Shown: positions 56,865 through 64,000 of the stretch, piece by piece
Layout: every line of letters starts with the position of its first letter
Position numbering within the stretch: position 1 is the first letter of the stretch
DNA from: Nocardia wallacei
GTDB lineage: Bacteria > Actinomycetota > Actinomycetes > Mycobacteriales > Mycobacteriaceae
NCBI RefSeq assembly: GCF_029869545.1
Contig: NZ_JARWQD010000281.1
Location: forward strand, 1-64,000
Direction: 5' to 3'
DNA length: 64,000 nt
Program-made: the position numbers and the translations under genes
The notes under the pieces: generated by a model
The model's database searches: none
What the model was told of the DNA's origin: nothing
The model's input: only the letters and a program-made list of their open reading frames with translations

Positions 56865-57479
56865 ATGTCGAACAGTACGCAGAGCACCGGCCGCAGAGTC
56901 GCCGCCGAGGTCACGGTGTCGATGGATGGTTACAGCAGCACCGGGCCGGATGACGATATGAGCTGGTGCATGGACCACATCGCGACCGGGCAGAGCGAAC
57001 TCTTCTACGAAGGTATCTGGCGCGGCGCCGACACCGCCGTCCTCGGGCGCATCAACTGGGAAGGTTTCACCTCGGTGTGGCCGGGTTTGACCGCGGACCC
57101 GGCCAGTTCCGCCCGTACCCGCGATCTCGGCCGGTGGCTCGCCACCGTCGAGAAGGTGGTCGTCACCACGACCTTGGAGCAGTCCGACCTGGACGAAACC
57201 GAATGGACCAACGCCAGGATCGTCCGCGACCTCGAGGCGGAGGTGCGTGCGCTCAAACAGGTCCCGGGTCGCGACATCCTGGTTCTCAACAGCGCCAGCG
57301 TCATTCGAGGTCTGCTCGCGGCGGATCTCGTCGACGACCTCTACCTCACCGTCGTCCCCAGAACGCTGGGCGCCGGGCTGCGCCCCCTCCCCGACGACTA
57401 CGCATCGCGCTGGAAACTCGCCACCGCCACCACCTTTCCCGAGTCCAGCACCGTTTCCCTGCACTATTGCCGGGCATAG
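56865..57479 (+). CDS. Dihydrofolate reductase-like (RibD C-terminal family) protein
   Basis: A 204-aa protein of the YyaP/RibD-C group: VAAEVTVSMDGYSSTGPDDD at the N-terminus, AVLGRINWEGFTSVWPG, the NADPH-loop region VVVTTTLEQSDLDETEW, and RDILVLNSASVIRGLLAADL with VDDLYLTVVPRTLGAG at the C-terminus. These are NADPH-dependent reductases with mostly unknown substrates. The start ATG 56865 fits the family. The frame continues upstream to 56724, including ATG 56829, but that part overlaps the previous gene. Confidence 0.8.
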   Translation: MSNSTQSTGRRVAAEVTVSMDGYSSTGPDDDMSWCMDHIATGQSELFYEGIWRGADTAVLGRINWEGFTSVWPGLTADPASSARTRDLGRWLATVEKVVVTTTLEQSDLDETEWTNARIVRDLEAEVRALKQVPGRDILVLNSASVIRGLLAADLVDDLYLTVVPRTLGAGLRPLPDDYASRWKLATATTFPESSTVSLHYCRA

Positions 57480-57505
57480 CAAGACAGCCTGGTAAAGATC
57501 GACTC

Positions 57506-58456
57506 ATGACCGAATTCGCGACATCGCGAGACCTTGCCCGCCGCACCGCCGCCGCGATCGACGCCGCGGTGGGTGCGGGTCGCGATCTCGGACTGACCGT
57601 GTCCGATGCCGCGGTGCTCCACGACCTGTTCTCGGTCGTCGTTCACCTGGCGCCGACGCCGGTCGTGGTGCGGGTTCCCACGGTGCTGCCGCACTCCGAA
57701 AGCCTCTCGTCCCTGGCGCGCCGCCAGCGCGCGGAACTGGATGTGACGCGGTGGCTCGCCGACCAGGGCACGCCCGTGATTCCGCCCAGCCCGCTCGTGC
57801 CACCGGAACCCGTTCAGCGCGAAGGGTTCTCGATGACGTTCTGGCAGTTCGTCGAGGAGGATCGGGGCAGGGAACCCGACTACGTGGCGAACTCCGACAG
57901 CGTCGCCGACCTGCACGCCGCGATGCGCGCGTACCCGGGAGAGCTGTCCTTCCTGTCCGCGGCGGATCCGCGGTTCGTTACCGACAGTCTCGTGCTGCTC
58001 GACGAGCACCCCGATCTCCTCGGTGCGGACGAGTTGGACCGCGCGCGCCGCGAATGGAAGGTTCTGGAGCCCCTCGTGCGCTCACGCGCGGCATTCGAGG
58101 CGGCCTTCCCGGGGATCGACCTCCAGCCCATCCACGGCGACTCGCCACCCGCGAACATCTTCGCCGGTGTGGACGGAGACCTCTACTCCGACTTCGAGCT
58201 GGTCACGCTGGGGCCCGTCGACTGGGACCTGGCCGCTCTCGGGCCGATCCACGAATCCGCCTACAACCTCGGCGCGCGGCGCAACGACGCGCGGCCGTTG
58301 AACGAGGAGGTGATGAGGTTCGTGAACGCCGTGGGCATGCTGCGCGTCATCGCCACCCTCACCCTCGTGCCGCAACTTCCCGACCTGGCGAAGTACCTCG
58401 AACCCGCCGTCGACCAGTGGCGGGCGACGCCGTTCGCCGGTGGCCCGGCCGAATGA
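57506..58456 (+). CDS. Aminoglycoside phosphotransferase (APH/ChoK) family kinase
   Basis: A 316-aa kinase-like protein with the catalytic loop LQPIHGDSPPANIF (HGDxxxxN, with Asp as base) and the metal-binding SDFELVTLGPVDWDLA (DFE in place of DFG/IDW). The N-lobe has VVVRVPTVLPHSE. Members phosphorylate small molecules such as aminoglycosides, macrolides, homoserine or choline. The substrate is not predictable and resistance should not be assumed. ATG 57506 is the family-like start, with TAAAGA 7 bases upstream. Confidence 0.75.
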   Translation: MTEFATSRDLARRTAAAIDAAVGAGRDLGLTVSDAAVLHDLFSVVVHLAPTPVVVRVPTVLPHSESLSSLARRQRAELDVTRWLADQGTPVIPPSPLVPPEPVQREGFSMTFWQFVEEDRGREPDYVANSDSVADLHAAMRAYPGELSFLSAADPRFVTDSLVLLDEHPDLLGADELDRARREWKVLEPLVRSRAAFEAAFPGIDLQPIHGDSPPANIFAGVDGDLYSDFELVTLGPVDWDLAALGPIHESAYNLGARRNDARPLNEEVMRFVNAVGMLRVIATLTLVPQLPDLAKYLEPAVDQWRATPFAGGPAE

Positions 58457-58498
58457 CGCCGCCGATGAGTTCTTGCCGCCGGGCACGTCATAACCGGC

Positions 58499-59368
58499 AT
58501 GATCACACACAAGCTGGAAATCCCCGGCGCCACACTTACCTACGATGTCCACGGGCCGCTCCCGACCGCCGACGGGCGGCCGCCGCTGCTGATGACCGGC
58601 CTCCCGATGGCGGCCGACGGTTTCGCCGCGCTCGCCGCACAGTTCCGCGATCGCACGGTCGTCACCTATGACCCGCGCGGCCTCGGGCGCAGCGTCCGCA
58701 CCGACGGACAGGTGGACAACGTCCCCGCGGTTCACGCGGGCGACGTGCACGCCGTCATCCAGGCTCTCGACGCGGGCCCGGTCGAGATCTTCGCCAGCAG
58801 CGGCGGAGCTATCGTCGCGCTCGCACTCCTGACCGCCCACCCCGACGACGTGACCACTCTGGTCGCGCACGAACCACCGCTGCTGTCCGTACTGCCCGAT
58901 GCCACGGCGGCCGAACGTGCGGCCGAGGGATATCGCGACGCCTATGCGGCACAGGGTTTCGGCGCGGGAATGGCGACCTTCATCGCGATGACATCCTGGC
59001 AGGGCGAATTCACCGAAGAATATTTCGCCGCTCCCGCCGCGGATCCCGCGATGTTCGGTCTGCCGGTCGAGGACGACGGTTCCCGCGACGACCCGCTGCT
59101 GTCGGCGCGTTCCCGGCCGGTCGTCAACTACCGCCCCGACATCGCCGCGCTCACCGCGGCACCGACCCGGATCGTCTTCGGCTACGGCGAGGAATCGACG
59201 GACACCGTCACCCACCGCACCAGTGCCGCCATCGCCGACCGTCTCGGTCGGAAGCTGGTTCTCTTCCCCAGCCATCACGGCGGCTTCACCGGCCCCGAGT
59301 CCGGCTATCCGGGCCAGCCGGAGGCATTCGCCCGCACCCTCCGCGGCGTCCTCGACAGGACCAGCTGA
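58499..59368 (+). CDS. Alpha/beta hydrolase
   Basis: A 289-aa hydrolase. The sequence shows LLMTGLPMAADGFAAL in the oxyanion region, VVTYDPRGLGRSVRTDG, the nucleophile elbow IFASSGGAIVALAL (Ser in SSGGA), an acidic residue in VFGYGEEST and His in FPSHHGGFTGPES. No signal peptide is seen. It belongs to the broad epoxide-hydrolase/haloperoxidase-like group; no specific substrate can be named. It follows the APH gene by 42 bp on the same strand. Confidence 0.8.
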   Translation: MITHKLEIPGATLTYDVHGPLPTADGRPPLLMTGLPMAADGFAALAAQFRDRTVVTYDPRGLGRSVRTDGQVDNVPAVHAGDVHAVIQALDAGPVEIFASSGGAIVALALLTAHPDDVTTLVAHEPPLLSVLPDATAAERAAEGYRDAYAAQGFGAGMATFIAMTSWQGEFTEEYFAAPAADPAMFGLPVEDDGSRDDPLLSARSRPVVNYRPDIAALTAAPTRIVFGYGEESTDTVTHRTSAAIADRLGRKLVLFPSHHGGFTGPESGYPGQPEAFARTLRGVLDRTS

Positions 59369-59466
59369 GCGAGCGTGTCCGCCGCCGAATGCGGCATATC
59401 GGTTAATATCTGGCGACGTCGCGCGGCCGAACGGGTTGCGGGCGGCAGTGATGAGGAGTTCTCCGG

Positions 59467-62400
59467 ATGGGAGTAGCGGGGGAATCCGGTTGCCTCCAAC
59501 CGGATTCGGCGTCGGTGCGAATCATCTCCGATTCGGGGGCGGTGGTCGGGGGCGGCATCGTGATCGGGCCACACTCCATCGCGACGTGCGCTCATGTGGT
59601 CGCGGAGGCGCTCGGCGCCGACCCGGAGGATCCGCGGGCACCGGAGCCGCCGGTGACGATCGACTTCCCGCTGCACGTCGGTGGCGGTCGCGCCGCGGCG
59701 CGGGTGCGCCGCTGGGTGCCGATCTCGGCCGACGGTCGTGGCGATATCGCGGTGCTCGACATCGTGGACGGGGCGCCCGGACCCCTTGCCGCCCCGCCGT
59801 TCTGGATGGCGGCCCAGCCGTGGGGGCGCGAATTCCGGATGCTGGGATTTCCGGTCGAGATCGACCGCGGCGTGTGGGTCGCGGGCGAGTTCCGCGAATC
59901 GCAGGGAGCGGGCTGGCTGCAGCTACAGGCCGCCGCCGGCGGGCAGCCGATCACGCCCGGGTTCAGCGGGGCCGCGGTCTGGGATGTGGGCTCGGGCTCG
60001 GTGGTCGGCATGGCCGTCACGGCGGATGCGCGGAGGTATACGCGCACCGCGTTCATGATTCCGATCGGCGAGGTCCTCGGGCTCGACCCCGCGATGCTGC
60101 CGAACCCCTATCGCGGACTGGAACGATTCGAGGAGAACGACGCCCACCTGTTCTACGGCCGCGACAACGATATCGATCGGGTGCTGGCGATGGTGGCGCA
60201 GCGTCCGTTCGTGGCGGTTGTCGGCCGGTCGGGGACCGGGAAGTCGTCGCTGGTGAGTGCGGGTGTGCTGGCTCGAATGCGACGGCGCGGCGTGGCGGTG
60301 GCGACCGTGCGGTTCGTGGGTGGCACAGCGGTCGCGCGGTCGACGCGACCCAGCGATCCGCCGGAACTGTCGGACTTCGTGGCGGAGCTGGTTCGCGCGG
60401 CGTCGCAGCTGGATCCGCGCCACTGCGCCGCGCAACTGGCGGAACGGATCTCGGGGACGGGCCTGCTGATCTTCCTCGACCAGTTCGAGGAACTGGTCGC
60501 GACGGATCCGATCGGGGCCCGGGCCACGCTGCGCTGGATTCTCGGACTCGTCCGGGCGGAGCAGCGAATTCGCGTGGTGTCGACCCTGCGCTGGGAGGCG
60601 CTCGGCGACCTCGTCGACGACGAGCTGACCGGCGGGCTCGACGGCGCCACCGTCTCCCTGGCGCCGATGGGCCGAGAACAACTGCGCGAGGTGATCCGCG
60701 GCCCGGCCGCGCATTCTCCCGGCGTCGCCGTGGACGACGATCTCGTCGAGCGGCTCGTCGACGATACGGTGCACGAACCGGGCGGGCTGCCGCTGCTGGA
60801 GTCGATGCTCACCCAGCTCTGGGATCAGCGCCGCGGCGGGCGGCTGACCCTGGCCGACTATCACCGTTCCGGCGGCGTCGGCGCGTCGATCGCCGAGCGC
60901 GCCGAGCGTGCGCTCGCGCAGTTGGTCGACCCGGTCTCGGCGGCCGCCGCGTGGCGGTTGCTGCTGATGCTCGCGGTGCCGGGCGCTTCCGGCGCCGGTT
61001 TCGTCCGCTCGGCGGTGTCGCTGGCGGATGTCCCGGAGTTACGCGGCGTCGCAGGACATCTCGCGCATTGTCGGCTGGTGGTGATCGGCCGCCGGCCGGA
61101 CGGGGCCGAGCTGGTGGAGCTGGCCCACCAGGCGCTGATCGACAATTGGCCGAGGCTGCGCGATCGGCTGGAACGCGATCGCGAATTCCGTTCGTGGCTA
61201 CACACTCTCGACCACGACCGCCGGAGTTGGGAAGCGGCGCAGCGTGATTCCGGTGCCCTGCTACGTGGCGGCGCGCTGACGGCGGCGGAGGACTGGCTGA
61301 CCGCCCGGGCGGCCGATATCCCGAATCCCCATCGCCGGTACATCGATGCGAGCCGACGGTTGCGCCGCAGGGAGATTCGCCGCTGGCGGGCCGTCGCCGC
61401 CGTCCTCACGGTGCTGGTGGTGCTCGCCGCGTCCACCGCCGGCGTGGCCTACCGCAGCAGTCAGCAGCGTGCGGCGCAGCTACGGCTGGCGGCGGGGATC
61501 AGCCTCGCCAAGGAGTCCATCCGGCTGGCCGACACCCAGCCGATGACGGCCCTGCAGTTCGCGCAGGCCGCGCACCGGCATGCCCCGGACAATCCGGAGG
61601 TGAACGCCGCGCTGCTGTTCCACCAGGCCGGGCTGGGGGCGATGGCGAACTTCACCCCGGGGATGCCCGCGACGGATGGTAAGGGCGTCGCGAGCGAGGA
61701 TGGTTCGGTGTTCGCGACGGTCGAGGCCGGAGGCACGGCCACGGTGGTGAGCGGGCTCCGCGAGCGCAACCCGGCGGTGTGGCGGGTCCCGATGACCGAG
61801 CCCGCCAACAGCCTGGACCTGTCGCCGGACGGGCGGAAGATCGCGCTGTTCACGAAGAGCGGTGCGGCGTCGGTATGGGATGTCCAGGCGCGTACCGGGC
61901 CGTCCATCGTCCGCGAGGGCGCCGCGCAGCAGGCGCCGGAGGGCGCGTTGACCGGAAGGTTTTCCCCGGACGGCGGGTTGCTGGCGCTCTCGTGGGACCC
62001 CGGCAGGAACGGCGTGAAACCCTCGCCGCCGGATGTGCTCGAAATCTATGACACGTCGGGGCCGAAACCGATACGCGTCGGCACACTTCCCGCCGATGCG
62101 CCCGATCAGTATCCGGCCGCCTTCCGCGCCGGCGGCACCCAGATCCGGCTCTCCGAATTCGACGGCACCCGATTCCACAATGTGGTCCGCGATGTCCGGA
62201 CCGGACACGTCGTCGAGGTCCTGCCGGACGGTACCGCGACCCGGACCGCCATCCTGCAGTGCCAGCCGTCATCGACGGACCAGACGAAGGCCGAATTGTC
62301 CGTCCTGGACGTGGATTCCGGGGCGGAACGGCTCCGATTCCTGTCGGGCCGCAAAGCGTGTGAGAGCCCGGTAATCGATATGACCGACCAGTTCCTGTTC

Positions 62401-63642
62401 TTCGCCGACGGCCGCGAAAGCGACACCGCCCACAGTGGGCTGCTGACCAACCTGGCCACGGGAACCACGTATCGAATCGGCCTGGCGCGCAATGTCGGCC
62501 ACGGCGGGCTCATCGTCACCGCGACCGACCGCGGTCCGGTACTGGGCATGCTCACCAACGGCGGCCTCGTTCGATACGCACCGGCGCCGCCCGTGGTGAA
62601 CGACAGGATCCTCGACGCCGAACCGGCGGTCACCGCGTGGTCGGACGACGCCGAGACCGTGGCGGCCTACAGCATCGACACCGCCTCGCGGGTGGGACGT
62701 TTGGAGATCGTCCGGGTCGGCGCCGGGCAGCGCCGGATCGCGCACACCGCGCTGGGCCCGGCACCGAACGAGGCCGGGCTCGGTGACCATCCGATGCTGA
62801 AATTCACACCGGACGGGCGCTACGTCGTCGCCATCGGTGCCCGCCCGGAGTTGGTGATCTTCTCGGCCACGACGCTGGAGGTGGTCCGTCGGATCGCGTT
62901 GCCGACCCCGCCGGAACTCGTCGATCCGACCGGATGGCGCGGGGCGGCAACGTTTCTCGGCGGCAACGAGATAGCCGCCGTGTACGGCGGCATGCTGACA
63001 CGCTGGCGGCTCACGGACGGACAGCGACTGGCCGACCCGCTGCCGCTGTGGCGTGACCAGGTGGAGCTGGAGCGGTTGGTCAACGACGCCGTCATCGCCG
63101 AGCTGGACGTCCCCGGCGAGGTTCTGATCGGTTCGCGCCAAGGGCTCACGGTGTGGAATCTGAACGAGCGCAGGCGCATCCGGACATTCGACTTCGAGCG
63201 GGTCTCACTGATACGGGGAATGTATTTCGACTCTTCGCGTCCCGTCGTCTATCTCGCACGTAAGGGCGCCACCGAGATGTGGAATGTGGAGAGCGGAACG
63301 ATCAGCCAACCGGCGCAGCCGATGCCGGACCCGGTCGACATCATCATGGTGACCGACGGCGGTCTGTGGGTGTCGCGGGAGCCGGAGTCCCCGGCCGATA
63401 TCGAGATCTGGGACCCGGCTCGCGGCCGGATCGCCACCTTGAAGCTGCCCAACCAGTCCTACGCGGTCACCGTCGAGAAGGACGTCCTGCACGTCCTGTA
63501 CGGCAACGGCGCCCTGCGCATCGACCTCGCCCAGGCGAACATGTTCGAACGCCTCTGCGCGATCAACGATCGTGACTACACCGATGCCGAGCTCGCGCAG
63601 TTGCCGATCGGCGCCGATCCGGCACCGCCGTGCCACGACTGA
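59467..63642 (+). CDS. Trypsin-like protease + STAND NTPase + TM + beta-propeller conflict-system protein
   Basis: A 1391-aa protein. The N-terminal trypsin-like domain has a full triad: H43 (ATCAHVV), D93 (GDIAVLD) and S167 (TPGFSGAAVW). A nSTAND1-type NTPase follows (NPYRGLERFEENDAHLFYGR; Walker A GRSGTGKSS, K259; Walker B LLIFLDQFEEL, D338) with a winged-helix/helical arm to about 600. A transmembrane helix lies at about 640-660 (AVAAVLTVLVVLAASTAGVA). The C-terminal 700 residues form WD40-like repeats (SLDLSPDGRKIALFTKSGAASVWD, MLKFTPDGRYVVAIG). Such STAND proteases are predicted sensors in phage-defence or programmed-death systems. ATG 59467 has GAGGAG upstream. Confidence 0.85.
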   Translation: MGVAGESGCLQPDSASVRIISDSGAVVGGGIVIGPHSIATCAHVVAEALGADPEDPRAPEPPVTIDFPLHVGGGRAAARVRRWVPISADGRGDIAVLDIVDGAPGPLAAPPFWMAAQPWGREFRMLGFPVEIDRGVWVAGEFRESQGAGWLQLQAAAGGQPITPGFSGAAVWDVGSGSVVGMAVTADARRYTRTAFMIPIGEVLGLDPAMLPNPYRGLERFEENDAHLFYGRDNDIDRVLAMVAQRPFVAVVGRSGTGKSSLVSAGVLARMRRRGVAVATVRFVGGTAVARSTRPSDPPELSDFVAELVRAASQLDPRHCAAQLAERISGTGLLIFLDQFEELVATDPIGARATLRWILGLVRAEQRIRVVSTLRWEALGDLVDDELTGGLDGATVSLAPMGREQLREVIRGPAAHSPGVAVDDDLVERLVDDTVHEPGGLPLLESMLTQLWDQRRGGRLTLADYHRSGGVGASIAERAERALAQLVDPVSAAAAWRLLLMLAVPGASGAGFVRSAVSLADVPELRGVAGHLAHCRLVVIGRRPDGAELVELAHQALIDNWPRLRDRLERDREFRSWLHTLDHDRRSWEAAQRDSGALLRGGALTAAEDWLTARAADIPNPHRRYIDASRRLRRREIRRWRAVAAVLTVLVVLAASTAGVAYRSSQQRAAQLRLAAGISLAKESIRLADTQPMTALQFAQAAHRHAPDNPEVNAALLFHQAGLGAMANFTPGMPATDGKGVASEDGSVFATVEAGGTATVVSGLRERNPAVWRVPMTEPANSLDLSPDGRKIALFTKSGAASVWDVQARTGPSIVREGAAQQAPEGALTGRFSPDGGLLALSWDPGRNGVKPSPPDVLEIYDTSGPKPIRVGTLPADAPDQYPAAFRAGGTQIRLSEFDGTRFHNVVRDVRTGHVVEVLPDGTATRTAILQCQPSSTDQTKAELSVLDVDSGAERLRFLSGRKACESPVIDMTDQFLFFADGRESDTAHSGLLTNLATGTTYRIGLARNVGHGGLIVTATDRGPVLGMLTNGGLVRYAPAPPVVNDRILDAEPAVTAWSDDAETVAAYSIDTASRVGRLEIVRVGAGQRRIAHTALGPAPNEAGLGDHPMLKFTPDGRYVVAIGARPELVIFSATTLEVVRRIALPTPPELVDPTGWRGAATFLGGNEIAAVYGGMLTRWRLTDGQRLADPLPLWRDQVELERLVNDAVIAELDVPGEVLIGSRQGLTVWNLNERRRIRTFDFERVSLIRGMYFDSSRPVVYLARKGATEMWNVESGTISQPAQPMPDPVDIIMVTDGGLWVSREPESPADIEIWDPARGRIATLKLPNQSYAVTVEKDVLHVLYGNGALRIDLAQANMFERLCAINDRDYTDAELAQLPIGADPAPPCHD

Positions 63643-63662
63643 CGCCGCCGATGCGTGGCCGA

Positions 63663-64000
63663 TCAGGCCGCCGCGAGCAGCGCCCGGACGCGCGCCAGCG
63701 CATTGTGCACATACCCCTTCACCGTGCCCGTCGTCACCCCCATGATCTCGGCGGTCTCCGCATAGGTATTGCCTTCGAATGCCCGCAGCACCACGGCTTC
63801 TCGTTCCCGCGGCGGCAGCGTGCACAGGGCGGCGAGGACCGTGTGGCGCAGGGCGATCAGGTCGTCGATGTTCGGCTCCGCGCGGTCGGCGAGCGATGCC
63901 ACCTGCACGCCCCCGTAGGTCTCGTGCTGGCGGCGCGTATCGGCCGAGCGGCGCCAGGCGTCGCGCACCAGGTTCGCGGCCGCGGCCCACAGGTACGCGC
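63663..64000 (-). CDS. ECF sigma factor, C-terminal part (runs off the window)
   Basis: The minus-strand frame is open from the window edge to TGA at 63663. It begins in region 2 (AYLWAAAANLVRDAWRRSAD) and contains the whole region 4 (LCTLPPREREAVVLRAFEG, AEIMGVTTGTVKGYVHNALA), giving an ECF or sigma-70-like family factor. The start lies beyond 64000; the GTG at 63968 is internal. It converges on the protease-STAND gene with a 20-bp gap. Confidence 0.85.
   Translation of the reverse strand, partial: AYLWAAAANLVRDAWRRSADTRRQHETYGGVQVASLADRAEPNIDDLIALRHTVLAALCTLPPREREAVVLRAFEGNTYAETAEIMGVTTGTVKGYVHNALARVRALLAAA

Noticed and set aside
57506..58456. Aminoglycoside resistance gene
   Set aside because: The APH fold is clear, but the catalytic surroundings (DFE instead of DFG/IDW) and the context give no support for drug modification. 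Only the family is claimed.

Overview
The window looks like chromosome from a high-GC, mycolic-acid-containing actinomycete, most likely Nocardia or a close relative. The evidence is a linked trmB - NYN-domain gene - mmpL3 block in the same order as Mycobacterium tuberculosis Rv0208c-Rv0206c, a SigL/RslA-type sigma/anti-sigma pair, a YqgE protein very like Rv0038, a MecA_N-type penicillin-binding lipoprotein, and a WXG100-like giant protein of the kind found in Mycobacteriales. Many starts are GTG and many genes overlap by GTGA or ATGA. Several genes show a TANNNT hexamer 6-7 bases before the start codon with no Shine-Dalgarno, the leaderless arrangement common in this group. Species assignment is inference.

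Left part (1-3.7 kb): the end of an operon that looks like a small specialised-metabolite cassette. It encodes a TPP-binding half-enzyme, an SRPBCC protein, a KAS III-like acyltransferase that has lost the catalytic His, and a HisC-like PLP aminotransferase. From 3.7 to 26 kb there is mostly single-copy core or regulatory content: a DUF1772 membrane protein with a paired CTAG-palindrome operator, SigL/RslA, YqgE, a PlsC-type acyltransferase, a GNAT protein, a secreted tripeptidyl-peptidase-like hydrolase, glycerate kinase, an HxlR regulator divergent from two tandem imine-reductase-like genes, an ABC-2 transporter with an XRE regulator, AroQ, an RHH-like protein, a degenerate PBP, DUF3054, an LPG-synthase/flippase-like protein, a membrane class III adenylate cyclase divergent from an AI-2E family exporter, a two-component system with a LiaF-like DUF1707 protein, and an alpha/beta hydrolase. 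A degenerate 38-45 bp tandem repeat fills the gap before mmpL3.

The striking part is 31.9-56.4 kb. A five-gene same-strand operon carries two proteins sharing an unrecognised small domain, a 533-aa WXG100-type protein whose C-terminus is a dead zincin, a single uninterrupted 6393-codon gene (35266-54447), and a zinc-ribbon membrane protein. The giant protein starts with a WXG100-like/CpnT-like N-terminus. It then carries, in one chain, a SecA-like DEAD motor core, a papain-like (Tox-PL) domain, a candidate ADP-ribosyltransferase, an HEFAH zincin, a long helical region, a duplicated unknown module, a second candidate papain-like domain, an M14 carboxypeptidase-like domain, a DUF1023-like alpha/beta hydrolase, a YwqJ-type deaminase and a C-terminal cupin. 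Residue-level motifs are visible for each. I read it as a putative type VII-exported multi-effector megaprotein. No ESX core genes and no certain immunity gene are in the window.

Right part (56.4-64 kb): a small secreted protein, a DHFR/RibD-like reductase, an APH-family kinase, an alpha/beta hydrolase, a 1391-aa trypsin + STAND NTPase + transmembrane + beta-propeller protein (a conflict/stress-sensor architecture) and, converging on it, the C-terminal end of an ECF sigma factor that runs off the window.
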